This document shows, one piece after another, positions 1 to 10,222 of a stretch of DNA of 64,000 nucleotides. This DNA is from Isoetes taiwanensis (Eukaryota; Streptophyta; Lycopodiopsida; Isoetales; Isoetaceae). Each line of letters starts with the position of its first letter. Within the stretch, counting starts at the first letter, position 1. Below the pieces are notes generated by a model. The model did not search any database. It saw only the letters and a program-made list of their open reading frames with translations, and was not told the origin of the DNA. Location: the NCBI GenBank assembly GCA_021234155.1, contig JAJEKV010000011.1, positions 19,856,677 to 19,920,676 of the forward strand, written 5' to 3'. Made by a program: the position numbers and the translations under genes.

Positions 1-51
1 TTAAAAAATAAACAAGCTGACAATATTCGAGCACTACTCCTTTTCTGCTCT

Positions 52-400
52 TCAGAGAGGGCATTGGGCAGCTGAGCCATGTAACCCTTCAACTTTCACC
101 TCTTTCAAAAGAAGGCAAGGCACTGCTTGAAAGCAACCTGTATCCAGCTTTTGAAAAAGAGGCATTGTACAGTACTTTGGTTGGAATGAAGAGCAACCAT
201 TTGTTGCAGATTCTGCTAGTTCTAACAAAAGGTTTGTTCCTTTAGCATTTTGGGTCGAGTAAAGAACAAAATGCAAGGATTCAAGAGAAGCAGATTTGGG
301 TTGAGATAGTTTTGATGAAAAAGAAGAGGTTTGAAGCAGATCCGGAGGGTTCGAAGAGCAGACGCGGCGTCGAAAAGACCTGAGCGCATGGGAATGCCCA
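52..400 (-). other. possible 5' exon of an unrecognised gene
   Basis: One minus-strand frame stays open from about position 400 down to a stop at 52. It is rich in Ser, Arg and Leu at its upstream end, which would suit an organelle-targeting peptide. I found no conserved motif. The only nearby ATG (about 388) lies in a different frame, so a start in this frame is not visible. It could be a terminal exon of a gene continuing off the left edge, or chance. Confidence 0.15.
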
Positions 401-580
401 AATTTATATTATAAGGATATGGTAGGATCAGGGTCTCTATTCTACGACTTTCGTTGCCACGTGGATTCCCTAGTTTGTTTTCATTTGCCATGTAAGGCTC
501 AGCTGCCGCTTCAAAAGTCAATAAAACTTTTGCGCTTGATTATTCCATGGAACATTTGCTTGGAAAACAATTTCTGTATA

Positions 581-683
581 AGGGAAAGGCCCCCTGGCCT
601 GTTTTCTGCCCGGGAAAGCTGGCCGACGCGCGCGCGGAGGCCTGCTTGACCGGGCAGAAAACAGGCCAGGGGGCCTTTGCCCT
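581..683. repeat. GC-rich foldback repeat 1
   Basis: Inverted repeat with arms at about 581-612 and 649-683. The arms match as aggccccctggcctgt against acaggccagggggcct and continue into ttttctgcccgg. The short loop is rich in CG dinucleotides and stands out from the AT-rich surroundings. No ORF of its own. It resembles a small foldback or MITE-like element; no target-site duplication was recognised. Confidence 0.7.
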
Positions 684-1525
684 AAAAAAGGATCATTTGG
701 GCTTCGCTCGCGCGGTGAATCTTGCGAGTAAAAATTTCGAATCGGGGTAAAAAACTTCCTCGAATCAAGGGTAAAACGTCACGAATCAGAGTAGATCCGT
801 TGAAAGCGATCATTTGGGCATCGCTCCTGTTCTTCCTCTGTTCTTGGTCTCTTTTCAGGTAAAGAAAAACTGCCATGTGGCATGCTTTGATTGGAGGACA
901 GGGCAGAACGAAGCCCAATGATCCTTTCCGTTCTAATCAGACTCCCCTCCCCTCCTAATCCTAATCGCTACCTATCCTTAACGCACTGCCCGTCCTCGGC
1001 TTTTTTGCATGCGGTCCGATCTAATCACGGACCGCTTCATTTGACGGACTATTACCGGCTAGTAACACGCATGTTGCTCAAAATTTATGGAGACGACCAA
1101 GTAACGACTTAGGGTTTCCTCGCCCCTTCTCGCATCGCCGCCAACACCCTAGGATTTTCTCTGCCGGTGTAGGGTGAGGTTTGGCTATGGCGATTGCCGG
1201 ATCTACCATGGCTTCAGGATCCTATTTTCTGAACAGGTTGCCGGATCTCATTTTTTGAACAGCTTCAGGATGCTGGATCTACCATGGCTTCATTCTTTTT
1301 CACTCTTCAGGATGTCGGATCTACCATGGCACGCGATTTCAAGGATTCGATAGCCAGGTTTATGTATCAGAAATCTTATTTATCAAAGTACCTATTTTAA
1401 CAAGATTTTAGCCGGAACTGGGATGGGCTTTCCTGCAAACAGACTATCAAAACAGAGCTAAAAATAGGGTCGGACTGCTGGATTAGTGAGGGTGAGTGTA
1501 AACCCTCGGACCAGTGCGTTAAGGG
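684..1525. other. no gene seen
   Basis: No supported coding region. The phrase ccggatctaccatggcttc recurs in variant form at about 1198, 1270 and 1317, so a short degenerate tandem repeat is present. Nothing else was recognised. Confidence 0.5.
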
Positions 1526-1670
1526 AGATAACGCCCTGGCCCTTGGGCATTCACCATAAAAAAAAAAAATCGGCATGGCCAAAATGGCTCGGGCGTGCTG
1601 CGCACCCCTCGCCATTTTCGCCATGCCTCAATTTTTTTTACGGTAACGCCCTCGGCTCAGGGCGTTATCT
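1526..1670. repeat. foldback repeat 2
   Basis: Near-palindromic element. The outer arms are agataacgccctg at 1526 and cagggcgttatct ending at 1670. The inner arms also pair: the ggcatggc and aaaatggc motifs on the left match gccatttt and gccatgcc on the right, and an A-run is opposite a T-run. No coding potential. Same structural style as the foldbacks at 0.6 and 30-33 kb, but a different sequence. Confidence 0.75.
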
Positions 1671-1722
1671 ACACCTAATCGCTTTTCAAAATTAAATAGA
1701 AAAAAAAAAAAAAAAAAAAAAA

Positions 1723-3592
1723 GCCTTAAGTCTTAAAATACCCCAGGTACTTAAGCCTTTTGTCTTACAGTCCAATCAAGGACGTAAAGACCCAATTAGC
1801 AATCCTAGAAAAAGGATGGGTGTAATCCTTTTTCCAGGCCAAGACTTGAATCCGAAGAAATAAGAATCATTATCTTTGATACATAATAGGGATTGGGTCC
1901 TCAATTATTTAAACAACTTTTTCTTTTCCTAAAGTATAACAGAATAATTTGCGTTTACCTTAGATGAAATAAGGCCAAGATAAACATAATATATTGCATG
2001 GGAAAACAATTCCTTTAACAAAACAAAAAAATACGCTTATAGACTGCATTGTCTGAAAACAACATATTGTCTTAACCTAAAGCAATTAAAATCATAACCA
2101 TGTACTGTTTTTTGTGCATTCTTCAGAAACAAATAACATTGTTTAGAGATCACCATTTCCAGAATATGAGTTGTAGAAAATATATATAGCTCCCATGAAA
2201 AGATTTACAAAAAGAAATCTGGAAGAGGAACTCCGGTTACCTGCAATAAAACCATAAGCAATTAGCCTTAGAAGGGTAAATGCCTAAGCTACCACAGGTA
2301 AGCTATGGAGTTACTCAGCGCATTGCCTTTCACCAAATTGTTCTTTACAAATAATTAAACGTTTAGATAGACATTAGTACAAGCTTATGAAATCAAAAAA
2401 GCATTTCAATCTCAGTCACATTATTCAAGTAGTCACATTATTCAAGTAGTGAACTCAGATCCATAACCTGTCACTCTAAATCCCTGTTATGAAGAGAACT
2501 AAGTCTAAGTTATGTAATGGTTCCCATATATGTGTAACGGCTTCCACAAAGTTAGCCTTAAAATATTATATCAGACCTTTATGCTGCTTATACAAAACCA
2601 TCCCTCAACCTTTATGTTTACAAGAATTATGTTTATCAGATCTTTATGTTTATCAGATCTTTATGTTTACTAGAATTATGGTCTACTAGTAAAAGATACA
2701 TTGAACTAAGCCTCAAATCTGTGTACAGTAGAAAAACCAGCTTATGCCCCTATGAGTTACATATTAACTTTGAATAAAAAACGAAAGTGAGTCTAGCTTA
2801 AGCCCGAACCCCGGAACTTCTTCAGATCTATTCTAAGATTTTGGAAATATCATGTGCATAAGCAGATCTAGGACCGAAGTAAGTAGAATCAACTAATTTT
2901 ACTAATGTATCAAACCTGATTCGCATTGTTGGTACCACTATCTAGCTTGTTTTGTGTAGTCTGTTTGCCCTTTTGTTGAAGCTTGTCAGCAGGATCCTCA
3001 ACTCTGAGATTATTCCTAATTTCAGTTTGCTGAACCTGGAGTTGCACCGATCCAGCAACTTCCACGTTCTCATCTGCATCTTTGTTTTCTTCAGCTAGAT
3101 TTGGAGCTTTGGTCTTGGCAGACCGGTGAAAATCATAGATTTTCTTTCTTTTGGCAAAATTTTGCCTCTCTTCTTCCATCTTTCTGATAGTATTCTTGTT
3201 GAATCCACCCTTCTTTCTACCCATCCGATGGCAAAACGGCCTCAAAACCTCATTCCGGAAGTAAGAAAAAATAAGAAGGAAAAAAGACAGGAGTTCAATA
3301 CCGGGTCTCCACTTGGATAAATACCAAAGAAGCTGTACTTGACATGCAAGGTATTCCCAGCTCAGCCGAAATTCTCGTGAGTTCTTGCTATGCCCTGGAA
3401 AAAATGTCGTGGAGAGCCAACCCTAGGTCTGAAAACGGTTTTGGCATATTCTATAAAACGTATATTCTATCTTTTGGTCATGTAAAAGATCTTTAACAAA
3501 ATTTGGCCAACAATGTCTAGTTGAGTTGTCAAGCATTATCTCTATTAGTTAGAAAACCAATTGTGACATCTTGATGTTCATAAGAAAAAAAA
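1723..3592 (-). repeat. 1.9 kb direct repeat, copy A (pseudo-LTR)
   Basis: Begins at gccttaagtcttaaaatacc after a 23-base A-run and ends at ttgatgttcataag plus an A-run. It matches 10223-12134 almost throughout: by eye about 20 substitutions plus a few indels. The main indels are a 16 bp insertion in B near 10390 and about 28 bp missing from A near 3375. A-runs bound the repeat on both sides in both copies. It contains ORF1 exon 1 and a short direct repeat (atgtttatcagatctt, 2 units) near 2628-2660. Confidence 0.9.
2916..3224 (-). CDS. ORF1 exon 1, copy in repeat A (103 codons)
   Basis: Opens at an ATG (3224) giving MGRKKGGFNKN, a basic start followed by a charged, Lys/Glu/Asn/Gln-rich stretch of low complexity. 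It ends at CAG|gtttga, a plausible phase-0 splice donor; without splicing the frame stops one codon later. The acceptor at 10114 is also phase 0, so the A-type exon 1 fits ORF1 exon 2 exactly. This copy lies downstream of the RT, so it would drive nothing unless another element copy followed. It keeps a C that is missing from copy B and therefore has the open frame. Function unknown. Confidence 0.4.
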
Positions 3593-3639
3593 GCCTCCCT
3601 CCTGGCGTAGTTTGGGTGGGTGCCTCGTATCCAATTTCG

Positions 3640-3700
3640 AGAAGAATAGTACAGCAGGGAGAGTAGGACCCTGCTGTAACACAGAGGTCCCACCCTCCCT
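3640..3700 (-). other. hairpin downstream of the RT
   Basis: In the 160 bp between the RT stop and repeat A, a 9 bp perfect stem (acagcaggg / ccctgctgt) with a 9-base loop lies at about 3653-3679. Around it, gggtggg and cccaccc pair imperfectly. It could be a 3' RNA structure of the element or a small foldback insertion. I did not find a hammerhead core (CTGANGA...GAAA) here. Confidence 0.4.
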
Positions 3701-3753
3701 ATACATGTACTATACTCTTAAATTATCAAAAAAACAAACTTAAATCAAATTAC

Positions 3754-5710
3754 TCACATTAAACGGTTGAGGGTTCTTGTCATGTCTCCAATATCATAAG
3801 GTAAGCCTGGAAAAGTGTTCTTCTTCAAAGTGTTGAATACAATCCGTATGATATCCTTTTTGTTGAAGCCATTCTCACAAAAAGCCATAATTAAACCTTG
3901 GATGTCTGCAGCAGCTGAAACAGAGGAAGAGTGTGCATATATATATGGTAGTATCTGGGATATGATGACCTTACTTGCCTGCCATAGGGTCTGCAACCAG
4001 ATGCCTTAATGAACTTATTCACTTTAAAAGGCAGCTTCCTTCTTTTATCATATCTGTAAAAGGTGAACATGCCTAAATGTGGATTTGTGACCTGAATAGT
4101 GAGATTCAGCACATTAATCATGTGCCCCCAAGGCCTCTATTCTGGAAATTGCTTTTTGTACACCGTCTCATCTTTGATGTCCAGATGATTCATATTATAT
4201 ATAGTGCAATCCGCATCTTTGGAAAAGAACTCTTGTACATCCCCAGCATTGATCAAAGTAAGGTCATCAAAATATCTGTAAGCAAACTGAAACCTTGGAA
4301 TTTCACTTGTTCTCTTCAAATGTACCATCTTAATTATGAATTTGAGTTCAAACCATGCCAGATAGATGTTACACCATGCAGGGCTACATGAGAAGCCCAT
4401 GGGTATACCTTTTCTTTGCCTCCAAAAGTCATTCCCCATTTGTAAGTAACAATGGTATAGAAGCCATGTATTTATGTTCTTAAAATCCGTTTTTGTCAGA
4501 ATAAACTTATTTGTAACAGATAGAACAACACATTTATCCCATTTTGCCTTGAAGCCACTACTTTTTATCTTGACAAAGAACTTATGTAATGGAGCAGTAT
4601 GTAGTTTATAATCCCAAACCAACTCAGCCACATCGTCCATTATCTCAATAATTCCCTCTTCTCCAAATAAAGGTATGTTTTCATAACATTTCATAATGTC
4701 TGCTGAGAAAAGGTTATGTATCTTGTTGGGGAGGTTAAGTACGAGGTCGTAAGTAGAACTAATAGTCCAGCAAGGATTTACCTTATTCCCTAACAATATA
4801 TTCAGATGTCCTGTATTCCATTTGCATATGAGAGGCCATAGATCAGTAACACTACTTAGCATTGCAGCAATCAAATCTGCAATCTCAGTGAAGATGCTAT
4901 TATGCGCATTGGTGATCCACCGATACTCACCCTTGTGTGCCTTAAAAATACCCATTAGGTAAGGCAATTTATCACTGGAACTCTTTAAACAAGGGGACAG
5001 TCCATGTATACCTGTTATGCACTCAGATTTGATCTCATTAATTCCCAATGAGATTTTTTTCAAAATCCAAACTGTTCAATCTGATCAATGCCATCTCTCT
5101 GATATGTTTTTGGCATATGAAAGAGGCATTATTAATCGCCTTGTCTAGACCTGAGATATACAAGTTTTGATTTAACCAGTCCAAGTTTCTCTTAACATCC
5201 CCATCATACCAAAGAAAACGTTTGATGTCCAGGTAAACTTTTCTTATGCTTCACTATCCGTTCTTTAGCAAGGTCCAAGATCTGGTTTTTGTAATTAGTC
5301 TTTGTCTGTTCACTCCAATGTAGGAGTTGGAAATGATGAATATTAAAAAATTGATCACATGTGAGACTGAATTTCTCCATAAATTCTTGAACAGAAAAGC
5401 CAGAGTCAGTTATATGATTTAACCCTTTAGAAAAGGCTGCCCTTAGTTTAGCACAGTGAACAATATTTAGATTTGTAGTCCTTACATGTCCTATAGCAGG
5501 ATCAATGTATTCAGCCAGACTGGGGTTAGCACATGGGCATTTGTTGGCCTTGCCATCCGCAAAAATCTTGAATGGTTTATATACTTTGTCTAAGAGCTGA
5601 TCTCCATACCTTCAAGCAAATATAGTGCTGCTGAGTAAGTCCTCAGCCAGGTCAGGACATATGTTCTGTAAAGCCTCAGAGAAAATATCTCTAATGCTGA
5701 ATATGTAGCA
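3754..5710 (-). pseudogene. Penelope-like reverse transcriptase, decayed
   Basis: RNA-dependent DNA polymerase of a retroelement. In minus order I see: an N-terminal part with GHVRTTNLNIV and KLRAAFSKGLNHI (about 5500-5410); a finger motif LPYLMGIFKAHKGEYRW; motif A SADIMKCYENIPL; motif B GIPMGFSCSP; the catalytic YRYFDDL (about 4270); and a thumb-like tail ending at 3754. The triad aspartates are intact. The frame is broken: TGA near 5613 (FA*RYGDQ), frameshifts near 5240 and 5065, TAG at 4137 and another frameshift near 3985. A splice acceptor (cacatattcag-like) precedes it at about 5700. The motif layout fits Penelope-like RTs, not gypsy, copia or LINE. Subclade (Athena/Coprina-type without endonuclease, Dryad, Chlamys) is not resolved. 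Confidence 0.7.
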
Positions 5711-5879
5711 TAATAACAGGGGGTTTTTTTTGTGTTTTTATACTTTTTTTTCAATGGTTTTGCTATGATTTGGTCGCCGTATTCGCGTGCGTGTACTAAA
5801 TAGTACTTCTAGAGTGCGCCCTTTTTTGACCGTGTGGTTGTGGTTGTGGTTGAAACTATTTTTAATTTATTTGACCATG

Positions 5880-6180
5880 CAGTGCTCGAGGCCCTTTAGT
5901 TTAGGGTTAGGCCATTCAGTTTAGGGTTTTCCAAGTTTCAATGGAATGATCTTTATCAGATTTGGATCTCCAGGATTCGATGCGGCTCCCATAATTATTT
6001 CTGTGGAGCAAGCCTCTGAATAGAGACAGAAGGTTCGGCCTCTTCAATCTGGCACTGCACTCTAGCTTCACCGCCATACCTGAGCTTGGCCACCCCTGAA
6101 GCTTGGTCGCCATAGCTCGAACCTTATGGAGTTCGCTCAGCAGAATCAAGCATAGCGGCTCTCAAGCATAGTTTAGGGTG
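5880..6180. other. scattered TTTAGGG motifs
   Basis: The plant telomere heptamer TTTAGGG occurs at about 5902, 5921 and 6170, each in different flanking sequence. On the minus strand these read AAACCCTA, which is also the telo-box of plant promoters. Too few and too spaced to call an interstitial telomere array. Confidence 0.3.
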
Positions 6181-6392
6181 GCTGATCTCAAGCATAGCGG
6201 CTCTTCTAGAGGCTGAGAATCATCATTTCGACCTACCTGCAAGTCATTTGACCACCTTCGAAGAGCAGTTGAAATAGCAAGAGGGCAGACACCATTGCTG
6301 GAGTTATCACTGGTGTGATTTGAGATATGTGAGCTATTTAATTCTATTGCTGAATTTGTTTCAGCTCTTAGCAAGTTCATTCTCATATTCAG

Positions 6393-6817
6393 GTACCAAG
6401 GGATAAGGATGGGGAGCTTGCATTCGATGAACTTATTTGTCCCAGATGTGCAAAGTCATGCACGCTCTCGTCCCCGCTATCCCTCGAGATTCTTATCCAG
6501 CCACTTATCCTCAATATACACCAATGCGAGAGTGGTCAATGGAAGTTGTGAAAATGTAAATTCTACAGAGGAAAAGCCACAAGAGGCTTCAGCCTTGACT
6601 ATGGAATCTGGAAAAGTTGTGAGTGTTCAAGATGCAACTTGCAAGCTGAAGAGGGGTATTAAGACTCTATCTTCAGTTGGGAAAAAGGCGATTTTTCTTG
6701 ACAGGTTCTAGGTTCTGGAGAAACAAGCTTTGTCAATGTCTTGATTGTCAAAAAATGTTTTGAGTCTCTAAGATCCCGAAAGTATAATGACCGACCGAAA
6801 GCTTGAAATCTTTCCCG
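6393..6817 (+). pseudogene. UBR7-like PHD-region exon fragment
   Basis: UBR7-type proteins carry a UBR box and a PHD-like zinc finger. After an acceptor (ctcatattcag) the frame reads GELAFDELICPRCAKSC, a Cys-x2-Cys...Cys zinc-binding layout. It then shifts by one base and continues with RYPSRFLSS and KKAIFLDRF. After a 7 bp tandem insertion (ggttcta twice) it reads WRNKLCQCLDCQKMF. The exon would end at a good donor, cccg|gtgagt. The LCxCxxC following WR..., after a FLD-type lead-in, is what I know from UBR7 proteins. At least two frame breaks make it non-functional. It runs antisense to the surrounding element, so it was probably captured or inserted. The family name rests on motif memory, not an alignment. 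Confidence 0.55.
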
Positions 6818-7439
6818 GTGAGTACTTGAGATTAGAAAAGTTTATGCTAGATATTCAATCTTCTTTTTCCTCGATCTTGGTTTCTCTTTGATATATCCTA
6901 CTTAAATATTTTTCCACACCTGTTTCAAGAATCGGATCTAAAGCAAGAATCCCAGTGCATATGCATGAATTTTTGAGAAGCGTAAGAAGAAAAACGGCAT
7001 GAGACCCTTCCAAAGGATTGTTAAATTGGAATTTGAGAGAAATTTGATTCCATTCAGGAAACTTCTAGAGATGTTTCGCTTTTACTCGCAAAAAATTTTG
7101 GAAGGTAGAAGCTTTGTTTCAATAGTATGACACACCTGAGAAGAATCAAAAGTCGCTTCAATTTTGACGATTTCAATTTAGTTCCCTTGCCATAACTTGA
7201 AGGCTTAGGATGCTTTCTCGTGTTAGGCTGATTTTTGCATGCTTTAGGATGAAGGCTGTTAAAAATCTCATAACCATGTGGAAGATCATGGAATAATTCC
7301 AAAGATCGAGTAATCAAGAATTGCAAAATCGATACTTGTTATGGTAGTGCAACCGCATACTTGTTATGGTAGTGTAGTATGTAATAAGATTTAACATTCT
7401 TCAAAAGCATTTGAAGAAATCTATTTTGGAGGTATATAT

Positions 7440-7545
7440 TCATGTGGTACTTTATGTTACAATCTTACACGGTTGCAGAGATATAGATGGGCAGACATAA
7501 TGGGTTCAAATCCCATATTATAACCTCACTACCAATTATATGCTC
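7440..7545 (+). repeat. tRNA-derived SINE relic or tRNA pseudogene
   Basis: A perfect T-arm, atggg ttcaaat cccat, with a matching B box (ggttcaaatcc), lies at about 7500-7516 and is followed by attataacc. The 5' half does not form a normal acceptor/D-arm, so this is not a functional tRNA gene. Confidence 0.4.
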
Positions 7546-7633
7546 ATTTTTTAATTTCTTTTATAATATCATTATAATAAAATGCTTTGTTAGGGCCCGG
7601 AGGGCCCAAAAAAAAATTTCATATAACAAACAA

Positions 7634-8056
7634 CACATAACTACCATTAATATTAATTAACACAAACCATTGCATTTAACCATTTACATTAAAATCCCCC
7701 TGAAACCCCCTTTGGTTTGGGTGCATATTCACACGGGGGGTGACTCCGGGCATCGAAAGCTGTTGGATGGGCATATTCACCCTTTATTCCTTAATCTACA
7801 CCGTATATAAAGTTCCTCGTTTGTGGGGTATCCATGTACAGAATTTGCTATACTGTATAACAAAATTTGTAAAATACTATAAGATTTAGGTAATATACTA
7901 CATGGTCTTGATTTTGAACAATTTTAGGGGCTCTCGCTGCCCTACGTCGCCCCCCGTGTGAATATACACCCAAACCAAAGGGGGTTTCAGGGGGATTTTA
8001 ATGTAAATGGTTAAATGCAATGGTTTGTGTTAATTAATATTAATGGTAGTTATGTG
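7634..8056. mobile_element. MITE with ~107 bp terminal inverted repeats
   Basis: The left arm 7634-7740 (cacataactaccattaata...cacacgggggg) is the nearly exact reverse complement of the right arm 7950-8056. The ~209 bp centre contains no ORF. Ends are cacataac / gttatgtg. Flanks give no convincing target-site duplication, so the superfamily is open. It sits inside the Penelope-like composite, between RT and ORF1. Arm identity is very high, which suggests a fairly recent insertion or strong foldback conversion. Confidence 0.85.
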
Positions 8057-8516
8057 CTGAAAGACTCTAGAGATTTTGAGAGAAAACTGCAATGCACTAT
8101 TTTAGACTCTTTTTTCCCCTTTATGGTCACCAGATGTCTCTTTCGATTGCAATCCCTAACAAATTTTCGGTTGGATTCAGGAACCTAGAAAATTAAGTTA
8201 AGATCAGAAGACAAACTATGGAAACTCTAGATAAAAGAAAAAACCTTTTTGTGCAAACCCCTTTAATTATGTTCGTCTTGAGCCCAATAGTCAAAAATTC
8301 CATATGGAATATGATAATCAAATGGTAGTGCAAAGTAGGACAAGTTTTTTTGTAAATACTGTCATCATACCAAGGAAAACTATATCCGGAAAAAACCTTT
8401 GGTATGTGGTCATAAGTTATAGTATAAGAGACATCAAAGATCTGAATACCAATTGCAATCAATTTTAGATAAATGAAACGATTCATAAGATTAAGTATCC
8501 AAAACAAATACTTACT

Positions 8517-10114
8517 TTTTTGGATCAAGAAATTGCAGTTCAAGAGGTGTGCACTCCACGAGGTCCACTAGTTTGTTGCCACCTTTAGTCACAGAAAATT
8601 CATCAGTACTTTGTGCCGCTTCATTGTTCCCTTGAGGTGTACTGTTTTGAGCGAACGAAACTGCTGCTAGCTTTCATACGAGGATCCATAGTGACTCGGG
8701 GAGGCATGTTAGGAGTAAGCATCATTGGTCGTTTGTTGCCACCACTACTCCTAGCATAAGAGGATGAAGCTTTACTGTTAGAACCAAAATCTGTTTTGGC
8801 AGACATAGGTTTCAGAGTTTTCTCGGCAATGTCTGCTAGCTTATTATTTCCAAAAGCAGCTTTAAGGGAGTTGTCTGGATGGTCTACCATGTACAGTGTC
8901 ATATCAATGAAGACCCTCCTTACCTCCAAGTAGGAAATGTATGCAAGTACAGCTGGCTTGAGAATATTGTGCAGCAGCTTTGTTATGCAAACCATTTTGA
9001 CCATAGGAGAAGAACCTGGGTACAAGCTTTCCAAGTTGTTTAGCATAAACCACATTGCGTGGTCAATCCAGATGATGCCACATCTACATTCATCATCACT
9101 GTCAGTCTTGTCCTTCTTTTTCTCACAACCACATGTCAAAAAGGGACAATGGGTTCTCCATATTTTTTTAAGAAAAAAGTTATCCCTTTTGTCTTTGGAA
9201 TAAGCCATATTCCCTTTCTGGCTTAAATGTATACCAGAATCCTTCAAACAAGTCTGGGTCTGTTCAAAGAAAGTGATCTTAAAGGGTGGAAAGATCTCTT
9301 TTTTTGTAAAGTATTTTTCCAGTTTTTCAGCCTTGAGTTTTCCAGTTCTGATCTCATTGTCCACGATACCAGTCAGAGCCTTCCATGTATCCAGGTTGAT
9401 AGGTGCAAGAGCACCAAAGTTTTGGCTCTTCCAAAGAGCGTGACCCCAAATGGCCCCATAACTTTCTACACTCTGTTCAGGGATAATAGGAAACGTGGAT
9501 GAATTAGAGAGGTTCAAAGTAGGTACTACTTCAAAGTCTGCATTGTCTTGTGCATTGTCTACACTACAATCCCCTTTTTCCTTATCAAAACACATGAGCT
9601 CATCTGCTGATAGGTCTTTTTCAGAAAACAGACAATTGTGTACATCTTCCCGCAAATAATCCATGCACTCTTCACTGGCCTCTTGTTCATCATTCATAGA
9701 AGGTATGATATTATTGGCAAGTTCTAGAGCGGTCAATCCCATCATAAATTTCCTGCCCATATCGTCTTCCAGACAAGTTCTTTCATAAAAAACAGAAGGT
9801 TTGTTGTTATAAATAGTGGTAATCAAACCTTTAAAAATTTCAAGCTTGAAATTGGATTTCTTCATGAGGAGGAAGAGTTTGAACCATCCATTGAATCCGA
9901 GATAGCTTACCGGAGACTCTGCTTTGTTAGTGAGATTTTTCTCTTTGAAGATAATATACTCGTGCACTTCATTATATTTAATGCATGCAATCAAAGTCTG
10001 AACAGCATTATTGGGATTGGATATATGGCACTCATGGTACTTCAGAAAAACAAGCTCCTTAATCCACATGTTGTTAATGTCAACTTCTTCATTTTGAATA
10101 ATCTGTTCTTTCTC
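8517..10114 (-). CDS. ORF1 exon 2 of the composite element, uncharacterised
   Basis: A 497-codon open frame runs from a clear splice acceptor (gatattattccag|GAGAAAGAAC at 10114) to TGA at 8621. The frame is open above the acceptor but has no strong ATG, so exon 1 in repeat B is the likely start. The protein has no family I recognise. Visible features: an acidic middle part; a Cys/His-containing patch (CPFLTCGCEKKKDK...DDECRCG) near 9070-9140; a helical, hydrophobic region after it; and a Ser/Gly/Arg/Lys-rich tail that could bind nucleic acid. After a one-base frameshift at about 8645 the alternate frame continues another ~43 codons to a good donor (aaaaaag|gtaagtat, about 8517). More exons may once have led toward the RT. 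Role as a gag-like ORF1 is inference. Confidence 0.55.
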
Positions 10115-10222
10115 CTGGAATAATATCACATTGTACAAGTAAGTACTAAACATAGAGTAAAACACCTAGACTCAAATCTTGGTTCTGGGTTAAACCCAGA
10201 AATTGAGGTAACATAAAAAAAT

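Noticed and set aside
5880-6180. Interstitial telomere array linked to a telomeric PLE
   Set aside because: Only three isolated TTTAGGG units; also explainable as telo-boxes or chance.
7440-7545. Functional tRNA gene
   Set aside because: Only the T-arm is good; the length and 5' half cannot fold into a tRNA.
8600-8640. Hammerhead ribozyme core (ctgatga on the minus strand)
   Set aside because: No GAAA partner and no flanking stems at the required spacing.
8937-9502. Two plus-strand ORFs
   Set aside because: Shadows of ORF1 exon 2 on the minus strand.
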